This document shows positions 1 through 6,448 of a DNA stretch of 6,448 bases, in pieces. The DNA is taken from contig DASUSF010000401.1 of NCBI GenBank assembly GCA_036375275.1, positions 1 to 6,448 on the forward strand. Reading direction: 5' to 3'. The stretch is from DASUSF01 sp036375275. GTDB taxonomy: Bacteria; Pseudomonadota; Alphaproteobacteria; Geminicoccales; Geminicoccaceae. The notes below the pieces were generated by a model. The model ran no database searches. It saw only the letters and a list, made by a program, of their open reading frames with translations, and was not told where the DNA came from. A program made the position numbers and the translations under genes. How positions within the stretch are numbered: the stretch's first letter is position 1; each line of letters starts with the position of its first letter.

Positions 1-749
1 ACGTCGCTCTCGTCGGCGACCACGAGCACGTCGTGCTCCTCGGCGTCCTGGGTGAACACCGGGAGCTGGCGCTGGACCTGGACGTGCCCGGTGTCGGTGC
101 GCCGGGCCGTCGCCTGATACTCGTACGCCCGCTCCTCCACGATCTCGGCGCCGAACTTGGTCGCCGCCCGGCGGATCGCGTCGGCGAACAGCAGGTCGGC
201 TTGCCGCGTCCCGTGGACCAGGAGCCAGTCCGGCCACTGCTTCCACATCAGGTACTGGGCAAGGCCGTCGGCCTTCATCGCCCGGCTCGGGATGACGTGG
301 AAGACGGCCTCGTGACACAGCTCGGTGCGCAGCGCGTCGTCCTCGGCGCGCGCGTTGAACACCAGCGCCCCCGCCTCTCCCGCCATCTCCATCAGCGGCA
401 CCAGGTCCTCGCCGACCAGGTCCGCGACGATCAGCCGGGCACCGTCCACGAGCGCCTCCGCGACGGCCGCCGCCGGGTCGTCGTCGACCGGCACCCTGAT
501 CTCGTCGAGCTGGTACTCGTGGCCCAGAAAGCGGCCGGTGGTCGCGTTGTCGCTGATCCCGAGCCGGGCGCCAGCCAGCCCCTCGTCCGGGATCTCGCGC
601 GGCTCGACCAGGGAGAGCGGCGGCAGCCGGTCCGGCTCGTCGTGCGTCACGTAGGTGATCCGGACCGCGACGGGATCGGCAGCGAAAGCCGCGCCGATCG
701 ACCCTGCGAGCAGCGCCAACGCCAGCCCGCACCACCGTACAACCTGCAC
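1..749 (-). CDS. Periplasmic binding protein of PQQ-dependent alcohol dehydrogenase ABC system (N-terminal part)
   Basis: This is the first 249 codons of an exported substrate-binding protein; the C-terminus lies beyond the left edge. I chose GTG at 749 because GGGAGG lies 7 bases upstream; an in-frame ATG at 764 has no well-spaced ribosome site. Residues 1-23 form a signal peptide: an Arg at 5, a hydrophobic core and an AFA cleavage site. The mature part starts with ITYVTHDEPDRLPPLSLVEP (31-50), then GLAGARLGISDNATTGRFLG (57-76), a VFNARAEDDALR block (130-141) and IPSRAMKADGLAQYL (153-167). From memory, this pattern matches the TIGR03863-type binding proteins encoded with PQQ-dependent alcohol dehydrogenases, related to branched-chain amino acid (type I fold) binding proteins. 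The ligand is not known. It is divergent from the DUF3280-type gene at 908. The family call is fairly secure; a generic Leu/Ile/Val-type binding protein is the alternative. Confidence 0.82.
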   Translation of the reverse strand, partial: MQVVRWCGLALALLAGSIGAAFAADPVAVRITYVTHDEPDRLPPLSLVEPREIPDEGLAGARLGISDNATTGRFLGHEYQLDEIRVPVDDDPAAAVAEALVDGARLIVADLVGEDLVPLMEMAGEAGALVFNARAEDDALRTELCHEAVFHVIPSRAMKADGLAQYLMWKQWPDWLLVHGTRQADLLFADAIRRAATKFGAEIVEERAYEYQATARRTDTGHVQVQRQLPVFTQDAEEHDVLVVADESD

Positions 750-907
750 TCGATCGCCTCCCATTCCCGCCGTGGCCCCCGCCGCCGCTTGCTCGCGGTT
801 CTCGAGGCACCGGGGCCATTCGCCGAGCCCTAGGTCAGGCGGCGCCCGGCGACAAGACCGCGACCAGACCTTGTGATCGTCGGACAGTTCGATTTAGTGC
901 ATCGTCG
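750..907. promoter_or_regulatory. Divergent intergenic region with a possible promoter for the 908 gene
   Basis: These 158 bases separate two divergent genes and should hold both promoters. Toward the right, TTGTGA (871-876) and TTTAGT (893-898) are 16 bases apart and could act as weak -35 and -10 elements; the predicted start would fall only a few bases before the ATG at 908. The stretch 871-900 is clearly less GC-rich than its surroundings. Toward the left I see no convincing -35/-10 pair, only the Shine-Dalgarno GGGAGG at about 757-762 that serves the GTG at 749. A small CCTAGG palindrome lies at 829-834. The promoter call is by eye. Confidence 0.4.
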
Positions 908-1408
908 ATGAACGTCTATCGCCTCGGTCGCCTGGCCCTCGCGGCATGGCTCTGCCTCGCGGCGGCCGGCGACGTCCACGCGGCGCGCGATCCGCTGCCC
1001 CGGGTCGCGCTGTTTCCGCTCGACCTGCTCGACAGCAGTCTCGAGGGCGAGCTCGCCGGCGCCGACCCGGACGAGGCCTCGCGCCTCGCCCTGCTCGACC
1101 GGGAGCTCCGGGCGAGGATCGAGCGGAGCGGCCGGCTCGAGCTGGCCGTGCCGGTCGGCCCGGCGCGAGCGGGCTGCCGGGCCTGCGTCGCCGACGCCGC
1201 CGCGGCGGCCGGCGCCGACTACGCGCTCACCGGCTGGGTGCAGAAGGTCAGCGACCTGATCCTCAACATCAACCTTCGGGTGACCGATGCCCGGACCGGC
1301 GCCGTCGTCTTCCAGGACAGCGTCGACATCCGCGGCAACACCGACGAGAGCTGGCTGCATGGCCTTCGCCACCTCGTCGACCGGCGCCTGCTCGCCCCGC
1401 CCCGCTAG
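908..1408 (+). CDS. Exported DUF3280/DUF2380-type protein of unknown function
   Basis: This 166-aa protein starts with a signal peptide (residues 1-25: Arg at 5 and 8, a hydrophobic stretch, VHA cleavage site), so it is probably periplasmic. The mature part begins with a beta-strand-like PRVALFPLDLLDSS (31-44). A CxxC pair follows (C90, C93), then GADYALTGWVQKVSDLILNI (102-121) and VDIRGNTDESWLHGL (139-153). From memory, the VQKVS-LILN and DIRGNTDESW motifs characterise DUF3280/DUF2380-type proteins often found near PQQ-dependent alcohol oxidation genes; no function is established. The gene is divergent from a PQQ-associated binding protein, which supports the same context. ATG 908 is the only start that keeps the signal peptide, yet no Shine-Dalgarno sequence precedes it. 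The gene is certain, the family name likely, the role inferred. Confidence 0.82.
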   Translation: MNVYRLGRLALAAWLCLAAAGDVHAARDPLPRVALFPLDLLDSSLEGELAGADPDEASRLALLDRELRARIERSGRLELAVPVGPARAGCRACVADAAAAAGADYALTGWVQKVSDLILNINLRVTDARTGAVVFQDSVDIRGNTDESWLHGLRHLVDRRLLAPPR

Positions 1409-1448
1409 CCCGTTTTCCAGGCAGGTGGAACCACCTGCCTGCCCGGGC
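1408..1448 (+). terminator. Strong inverted repeat after the DUF3280-type gene
   Basis: An 11-bp perfect inverted repeat, CAGGCAGGTGG (1418-1428) and CCACCTGCCTG (1431-1441), is separated by AA. It is flanked by a second pairing, GCCCG (1408-1412) with CGGGC (1444-1448), across a small internal loop. It begins at the stop codon, so a transcription terminator is the simplest reading. No T-run follows, so it may act as a terminator without a U-tract, an RNA 3'-end stabiliser, or a dyad protein-binding site. Confidence 0.55.
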
Positions 1449-1610
1449 GAACGGCGAAGTCATCGAAGCCGGGCGGATTCACCCGGTCGGAACCGCCCGC
1501 AGTCGGTTCGTCCTGTCGGGATCCGCTCCAGCGCCCCGGTAGCCAGCCCGCTCCGGCTCGGCTAACTATCGATTGATGATCCGGCGCTCATGATCCGGGG
1601 AGGGGGACTC

Positions 1611-2600
1611 ATGTTCCGCGCGCTGCTTCTGGAGAAGACCGGCGAGGACCAGGTCGAGGCGTCCGTGCGCGAGCTCGACGAGGAGCGGCTGCCGGAAGCC
1701 GACGTGACGGTCCGGATCCAGGCGACCACGCTCAACTACAAGGACGGGCTGATCATCCGCAACAAGGCGCCGCTGGTGCGGACGTTTCCGCACGTCCCGG
1801 GCATCGACTTCGCGGGCCGCGTCGCCGCGAGCGACGACCCGGAGTTCGGCGCGGACGATCCGGTGCTGCTCACCGGCTACGGCGTGGGCGAGCGGCATTG
1901 GGGCGGGCACGCCGAGCGCGCCCGGGTCAGGGGCGAGTGGCTGGTGCCGCTCCCGGACGGGCTGACCCTGGATCAGACCATGGCCATCGGCACCGCCGGC
2001 TTCACCGCGATGCTCGCGGTGATGGCGCTCGAGGACCACGGGCTCGAGGTCGGCCAGGGCGAGGTGCTGGTCACCGGCGGCGCCGGCGGGGTCGGGTCGA
2101 TCGCCATCGCGGTGCTGGCGAAGCTCGGCCACGAGGTCACCGCGTCCACCGGCCGGAGCACGAGCCACGCCTACCTCCGCGAGCTCGGCGCGACCAACCT
2201 GATGGACCGGGCCGAGCTCGCCGAGCCGAGCAAGCGGCCGATGGAGAGCGGGCGCTTCGCCGGCTGCGTCGACGCGGTCGGAGGGACCACGCTCGCCCGC
2301 CTGCTCGGCCAGCTGAAGTACGGCGCCTCCGTGGCGGCGGTCGGCAACGCCGGCGGGGCGAGGCTGCAGACCACCGTGATCCCGTTCCTGCTGCGGGGCG
2401 TCAACCTGCTCGGCATCGACTCGGTGTACTGCCCGAAGCCGCGGCGGACGGCGGCGTGGCAGCGCCTCGCCCGCGACCTGCCGGTCGACAAGCTCGACGC
2501 CCTCACCCGGCGCGCCGGGCTGTCGGAGCTGCCGGAGCTCGCCGACCAGATCCTCGCGGGACAGATCCAGGGGCGCCTGGTGGTCGACCCCGCCGGCTGA
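1611..2600 (+). CDS. acuI: Acryloyl-CoA reductase AcuI (MDR family, NADPH-dependent)
   Basis: This 329-aa cytosolic oxidoreductase of the YhdH/AcuI branch of the medium-chain dehydrogenase/reductase superfamily reduces toxic acryloyl-CoA to propionyl-CoA with NADPH, for example during 3-hydroxypropionate or DMSP/acrylate breakdown. Visible motifs, in order: LNYKDGL (41-47), the HVPGIDFAG segment (61-69), IGTAGFTAM (126-134), the Rossmann loop TGGAGGVGSIA (155-165) and GIDSVYCP (268-275). There is no zinc-binding cysteine cluster, as expected for this quinone-reductase-like branch. The length fits the family (about 325-330 aa). I chose ATG 1611 over the in-frame ATG 1590 because a GGGGAGGGGG ribosome site (1597-1606) sits just upstream of it, and MFRALLLEK is the usual N-terminus. 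No partner genes of propionyl-CoA metabolism are adjacent, so it looks monocistronic. The family call is secure; physiological substrate inferred. Confidence 0.93.
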   Translation: MFRALLLEKTGEDQVEASVRELDEERLPEADVTVRIQATTLNYKDGLIIRNKAPLVRTFPHVPGIDFAGRVAASDDPEFGADDPVLLTGYGVGERHWGGHAERARVRGEWLVPLPDGLTLDQTMAIGTAGFTAMLAVMALEDHGLEVGQGEVLVTGGAGGVGSIAIAVLAKLGHEVTASTGRSTSHAYLRELGATNLMDRAELAEPSKRPMESGRFAGCVDAVGGTTLARLLGQLKYGASVAAVGNAGGARLQTTVIPFLLRGVNLLGIDSVYCPKPRRTAAWQRLARDLPVDKLDALTRRAGLSELPELADQILAGQIQGRLVVDPAG

Positions 2601-2623
2601 CCGTCGCGCAGGGGGCGCGGCGA

Positions 2624-2642
2624 CCGGCCGCGGACCGGCCGG
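2624..2642 (+). terminator. Possible GC hairpin after acuI
   Basis: CCGGCC (2624-2629) can pair with GGCCGG (2637-2642) across a 7-base loop, 24 bases after the acuI stop. No T-run follows. In DNA this GC-rich such short stems arise by chance, so this is only a candidate terminator. Confidence 0.3.
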
Positions 2643-2724
2643 GGAGCCCTCCGCCCGGCGCCCGAGGTCGACCCGGGGCCACAACGGTCTAGCTAGATCG
2701 AGGACGAGCGCACCCGGAACGCGC

Positions 2725-2744
2725 GGCGGCGGACGGCGGCGGAC
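2725..2744. repeat. 10-bp tandem repeat, two copies, upstream of nhaA
   Basis: GGCGGCGGAC occurs twice back to back (2725-2734, 2735-2744), ending about 20 bases before the nhaA start codon and just before its Shine-Dalgarno sequence. It could be a small expansion or part of the leader structure. I see no specific regulatory motif in it. Confidence 0.6.
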
Positions 2745-2764
2745 GGCCGAGAGGGGGGAACGGC

Positions 2765-4107
<1,343 letters not shown>

Positions 4108-4111
<4 letters not shown>

Positions 4112-4142
4112 GGCCGCCGAGCGGTTCCCCCGGGCGCCTCAG
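4108..4142 (+). terminator. Possible hairpin overlapping the nhaA stop
   Basis: CTGAGGC (4108-4114), which contains the nhaA stop codon, can pair with GCCTCAG (4136-4142) across a loop that holds a smaller CCGC/GCGG stem (4114-4117 with 4121-4124; the two pairings share C4114). There is no T-run. It is a plausible 3'-end structure but weak evidence for termination. Confidence 0.3.
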
Positions 4143-4579
4143 ACCTGGAGGTCGCCAGGCGTCCGACGAGGGAGTCGGCGATCGCGCGGCGGCGGCGGCG
4201 GCGGTCGGCGCGGGCGGCGATCCGCACCGAGTGCGGGTCGTCAGGGCCCGGCTGCCGGCTGCCATAGCCCCCGTCCATGGCGCGGAGAGGGGCTGTCCCC
4301 AGCAGCTCGACCTGACCGTTCGGGCGCAGCAGCGAACGGGATGCGGCGCGAGGCTCGCGCTCGTCGACGACCGCCATGCTCCGGCCTCCACGCTTCCACA
4401 CCCGGGCTTAGCCGGAACTGAAGATCGAAGGCTGCGGACCGGCCGGCTCGTGTACCCGGCTATGTCCGGGGCTCCGCCAGGGCGCCGGCCGGTTGCACCC
4501 GACCTTGGTTCCGATATGCTGCCCGGCCAACAAGGCGCCGGCGCGCAATGCCGGGCCGAGGCTCAACGCTGGAGGGATC
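4112..4579. other. Intergenic region between nhaA and the TAXI gene
   Basis: These 468 bases contain no secure gene. A CGG trinucleotide run lies near 4184-4202. A minus-strand reading frame starts with ATG at 4377, preceded on that strand by GGAGG with 7-base spacing. It begins MAVVDEREPRAAS and has third positions rich in G/C for about 80 codons, but it then runs without a stop into DNA antisense to nhaA, to position 3433. I do not call it a gene; it is discussed as a finding. The right part holds the promoter and leader of the TAXI gene. Confidence 0.6.
4493..4520 (+). promoter_or_regulatory. Likely sigma-70-type promoter of the TAXI gene
   Basis: TTGCAC (4493-4498) and TATGCT (4515-4520) are separated by 16 bases and resemble housekeeping -35 and -10 elements. 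The predicted start near 4527 gives a leader of about 50 bases ending in the Shine-Dalgarno GGAGGG of the gene at 4580. The match is good for such GC-rich DNA, but it was found by eye. Confidence 0.5.
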
Positions 4580-5602
4580 ATGCGAAGCTTCACGAGGCGC
4601 GCGCTCGCGCCTGTCGCGCTCGGCGTCGCCGTCGGGCTGGCGGTGCCGGCGACGGCGCAGGAGGACAGCTCCTACATCCTCGCCACCGCGACCACGGGCG
4701 GCACCTACTATCCGGTCGGCGTCGCGCTCGCGACCCTGGTCAAGGTCAAGCTCGAGCCGGAGCACGGCATCTCGATGTCGGCGATCAGCTCCGCCGGCTC
4801 CGGCGAGAACGTCAAGCTGCTTCGCGAGGACCAGGCCCAGTTCGCGATCCTGCAGGGCCTGTTCGGGGCCTACGCCTGGCACGGCGAGGGCGAGCTCGAA
4901 GCCGAGGGCAAGCAGGAGCACCTGCGCTCGATGTCGATGCTGTGGCAGAACGTCGAGCACATGGTGGTCCGCAACTCCAAGGCCGGCGACGGCACGGTCG
5001 CCGCGCTCGCCGAGTTCGGCGGCGACCCGTTTTCGATCGGCGCCCGGAACAGCGGCACCGAAGGCTCCGGGCGGCAGATGCTGCAGGGGCTCGGGATCGA
5101 CCCCGAGCAGGTGTTCGAGGTCGTCTACATGGGCTACGGGCCGTCCGCGGAGGCGCTCCAGAACGGCACCATCATGGGCATGAACATGCCGGGGGGTGTG
5201 CCGGTCACCGGCGTCACCCAGGCGTTCGCCAACCTCGGCGACGACATCACCATCCTCGACTACACCGACGAGCAGATGGAGCAGGCGAACGGCAAGTACG
5301 GCATCTGGACCCGCTACACGATCCCGGCCGACACCTACCCCGGGCAGAGCGAGGAGGTGCAGACCGTCGCCCAGCCGAACTTCCTCGCGGTGCGCGACGA
5401 CGTGCCGGAGGAGGACGTCTACCTGATCCTGAAGACGATCTACGAGAACCTGCCGTTCCTGAACAACATCCACGCGGCGACCAAGGCGATGTCGCTCGAC
5501 CAGGCGATCGCCGGCCTGCCGGTGCCGCTGCATCCCGGCGCGGCGCGGTTCTACGAGGAGCAGGGGATCGACATCCCGGACGAGCTCATGCCGCCGAGCT
5601 GA
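4580..5602 (+). CDS. TAXI-family TRAP transporter solute-binding protein
   Basis: This 340-aa exported protein should capture a solute in the periplasm and deliver it to a TRAP-type secondary transporter. Residues 1-26 are a signal peptide (basic MRSFTRRA, hydrophobic core, ATA cleavage before QED). Family features: ATTGGTYYPVG (37-47), SAGSGENVKLL (71-81), QFAILQ (87-92), IGARNSGTEGSGR (153-165), YMGYGPSAEAL (183-193) and a C-terminal LHPGAARFYEEQGI (317-330); the TGGTYYP and HPGA-x-x-F/Y blocks are typical of TAXI proteins. ATG 4580 follows GGAGGG with good spacing; an in-frame start at 4493 would overlap the predicted promoter and precede the signal peptide. The fused DctQM-type permease that usually accompanies such genes is not adjacent. 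Known TAXI ligands include glutamate and other dicarboxylates; the ligand here cannot be read from sequence. Confidence 0.92.
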   Translation: MRSFTRRALAPVALGVAVGLAVPATAQEDSSYILATATTGGTYYPVGVALATLVKVKLEPEHGISMSAISSAGSGENVKLLREDQAQFAILQGLFGAYAWHGEGELEAEGKQEHLRSMSMLWQNVEHMVVRNSKAGDGTVAALAEFGGDPFSIGARNSGTEGSGRQMLQGLGIDPEQVFEVVYMGYGPSAEALQNGTIMGMNMPGGVPVTGVTQAFANLGDDITILDYTDEQMEQANGKYGIWTRYTIPADTYPGQSEEVQTVAQPNFLAVRDDVPEEDVYLILKTIYENLPFLNNIHAATKAMSLDQAIAGLPVPLHPGAARFYEEQGIDIPDELMPPS

Positions 5603-5627
5603 GCGAGCACGGTCATGACGTGCCGAC

Positions 5628-5657
5628 CGGCCGTGCCGTCGCCCGACGGGGCGGCCG
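5628..5657 (+). terminator. GC-rich hairpin after the TAXI gene
   Basis: CGGCCG (5628-5633) pairs with CGGCCG (5652-5657), and inside it CCGTC (5636-5640) pairs with GACGG (5645-5649) around a GCCC loop, leaving a symmetrical 2x2 internal loop. It lies 26 bases past the stop codon. There is no T-run, so it could be a U-less terminator or an RNA end-protecting structure. Confidence 0.45.
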
Positions 5658-5799
5658 CGTCGTCGCGGGCTCCCGGCCCGGGCGCTGGAGATCGAGGCGC
5701 CGGAACGACACGCGCGGGGCGTCTCTCGCGCGGTGCATGGCCATCCGCCCTGGAGCGCCGGCCGCACCGAAGGCGCCGGACGACGCCGCAGTCATGCGA

Positions 5800-5899
5800 C
5801 CCGGCGGCCGTCGAGCGGGGCGCCGAGGCGGCCGGCCGATGCCGCAGGCATCCGACCGTGGCCCGGCGGCCGCCGAGCCGCTCCGACGAGGCGGCCGGC
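5800..5899. repeat. Imperfect direct repeat of about 37 bases
   Basis: The stretch 5800-5836 resembles 5862-5899. Both start with CCCGGCGGCCG and end with GAGGCGGCCGGC, with several mismatches and a one-base gap in the middle; the copies are 62-63 bases apart. It sits in non-coding DNA. Low sequence complexity may explain part of the similarity. Confidence 0.45.
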
Positions 5900-6136
5900 G
5901 GGCGCCCCGATCATGCGGCTGCCGCGGCCTGCTGGAAGCCGAGGAGCTGTGCCGCACGGGCGGGGTGTGGGCTCGGATCCGGGCGGGCGGTGGCACACCG
6001 GCAGCCGAGGGAGAGAGCTGCGCCGCTCCGGCCGGCCATCACCGCGGGCAGGGGGGCACCGTGGTCCCCTGGCAGCCGACGCGTTCCGCCGGATCGACGG
6101 GCCGACCCGATCCACGCGCAGGCCCGCCCCATCGAT

Positions 6137-6158
6137 CCTTCGTCAACCCTTCGTCAAC
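6137..6158. promoter_or_regulatory. Perfect 11-bp tandem direct repeat, possible response-regulator site
   Basis: CCTTCGTCAAC occurs twice in direct succession (6137-6147 and 6148-6158), a period of one helical turn. OmpR/PhoB-family response regulators commonly bind direct repeats with this spacing. The TCAA-N7-TCAAC arrangement also resembles a degenerate alphaproteobacterial CtrA site (TTAA-N7-TTAAC). It lies in unusually less GC-rich DNA about 130 bases before the GTG at 6291. The repeat is certain; the regulatory role is inferred. Confidence 0.45.
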
Positions 6159-6290
6159 CTCTGCCGCGCATCCTGCCCCTGGTCCATGCGATCCTGGGAG
6201 TCGTGCGGCGGCCGGGAGCGGGGCGGGCAGACGGAGTCCCAGCCTGGCCTCCGGCATGCTCCGAACGTGACGGGAAGGGGTGAAGGAACG

Positions 6291-6407
6291 GTGAACACCG
6301 GCGCCGCCGCCATCCGTGCCGCCTCGCCTGGAGCGGCCTGGCGCCGGGGCGCGCGCCGCGCGGTCCGGGAGGTCGCCGGGGCGGCCGGATTCCGGGCGCG
6401 GCCATGA
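6291..6407 (+). CDS. Possible 38-aa small ORF coupled to the next gene
   Basis: A GTG at 6291 follows a purine-rich stretch, GGGAAGGGGTGAAGGAACG (6272-6290), that could serve as a ribosome site, though the AAGGA core is only about 3 bases from the start. The product would begin VNTGAAAIRAASPGAAW and end in RARP; it is rich in Ala and Arg and shows no membrane segment or known motif. Its TGA overlaps the ATG of the next gene as ATGA, the classic arrangement for translational coupling. It could be a leader peptide, a small protein, or simply an open frame in the 5' region. I do not recognise it. Confidence 0.3.
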   Translation: MNTGAAAIRAASPGAAWRRGARRAVREVAGAAGFRARP

Positions 6408-6448
6408 GCGACAAGCCGGAAGGCGCGGAGCCGATCCGCGACGCGACG
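6404..6448 (+). CDS. Start of a gene running off the right edge (unidentified)
   Basis: ATG at 6404 opens a frame reading MSDKPEGAEPIRDAT to the window end, with 15 residues visible. No other ATG or GTG start is available in this frame between the stop at 6281-6283 and 6404. No good Shine-Dalgarno sequence lies just upstream, which fits coupling to the small ORF at 6291 through the ATGA overlap. The hydrophilic, charged N-terminus is like a cytoplasmic protein or the cytoplasmic head of a membrane protein. A TRAP fused permease partnering the TAXI protein is possible given the context, but these residues cannot decide it. Confidence 0.45.
   Translation, partial: MSDKPEGAEPIRDAT

Larger units (their letters stand above)
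5603..6290. other. About 690-base gap with no convincing gene
   Basis: Several frames stay open here on both strands, but their translations are low-complexity (Arg, Pro, Ala, Gly) and have no recognisable motif, and none has a convincing ribosome site. I read them as chance open frames in extreme GC. The region does hold a hairpin after the TAXI gene, an imperfect direct repeat around 5800-5899 and an 11-bp tandem repeat at 6137-6158. The right part is presumably the regulatory region of the gene(s) starting at 6291 or 6404. Confidence 0.6.

Noticed and set aside
33..833. Plus-strand 266-aa open frame
   Set aside because: It is antisense to the PQQ-associated binding protein, which has a signal peptide and family motifs. 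The plus-strand product is Arg/Leu/Val/Asp-rich without motifs.
830..1372. Minus-strand 180-aa open frame
   Set aside because: It is antisense to the DUF3280-type gene; its translation has no recognisable features.
1470..1499. Inverted repeat CGGGCGG / CCGCCCG between the DUF3280-type gene and acuI
   Set aside because: Seven GC pairs across a 16-base loop are weak in such GC-rich DNA and have no clear context.
1590..1610. Upstream ATG for acuI at 1590
   Set aside because: It would place the strong purine-rich ribosome site inside the coding region; ATG 1611 fits spacing and family N-terminus.
1566..2684. Minus-strand 372-aa open frame
   Set aside because: It covers acuI in antisense and is a typical open frame produced by high G/C third positions.
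4184..4202. CGG trinucleotide run as a functional repeat
   Set aside because: Short GC trinucleotide runs are expected in DNA of this composition; there is no other support.
4493..4579. Upstream TTG start for the TAXI gene at 4493
   Set aside because: It would bury the signal peptide behind 29 residues and coincides with the -35 element; ATG 4580 has a good ribosome site.
5613..6414. Several open frames on both strands between the TAXI gene and the right end
   Set aside because: All translate to Arg/Pro/Ala-rich low-complexity sequence without ribosome sites or motifs.

Overview
The window is very GC-rich, with G or C at most third codon positions. It reads like a chromosomal segment of a high-GC Proteobacterium, most likely an alphaproteobacterium. 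That placement rests on the gene families present (a PQQ-associated ABC binding protein, a DUF3280/DUF2380-type periplasmic protein, AcuI, NhaA and a TAXI binding protein) and on composition. No rRNA, tRNA, insertion sequence or CRISPR array is visible. All gene calls come from reading the sequence; no database search was possible.

Layout. (1) Positions 1-749, minus strand: the N-terminal 249 codons of a periplasmic binding protein of the PQQ-dependent alcohol dehydrogenase ABC system, cut by the left edge. (2) 750-907: a divergent intergenic region. (3) 908-1408, plus: a 166-aa exported DUF3280/DUF2380-type protein, followed by a strong hairpin at 1408-1448. (4) 1611-2600, plus: acuI, a zinc-independent MDR-family acryloyl-CoA reductase. 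(5) 2765-4111, plus: nhaA, a Na+/H+ antiporter with its key aspartates intact. (6) 4112-4579: an intergenic region holding a promoter for the next gene and a doubtful minus-strand reading frame. (7) 4580-5602, plus: a TAXI-type TRAP transporter solute-binding protein, followed by a hairpin. (8) 5603-6290: about 690 bases with no convincing gene but with a direct repeat and an 11-bp tandem repeat. (9) 6291-6448: a possible 38-aa small ORF whose stop overlaps (ATGA) the start of a gene running off the right edge.

How the genes relate. The divergent pair at the left probably belongs to a PQQ-dependent alcohol oxidation locus that continues to the left; this is inferred from family association. 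acuI, nhaA and the TAXI gene look like separate single-gene units: they are spaced by 160-470 bases, each has its own Shine-Dalgarno sequence, and most are followed by GC-rich hairpins. No TRAP permease is visible beside the TAXI gene. The gene starting at 6404 could be one, but only 15 residues are available.

I do not see a clearly new system. The points most worth checking are the two poorly characterised proteins of the PQQ locus, the 11-bp-period tandem repeat upstream of the right-hand gene start, the small ORF coupled to that gene, and the minus-strand reading frame starting at 4377.
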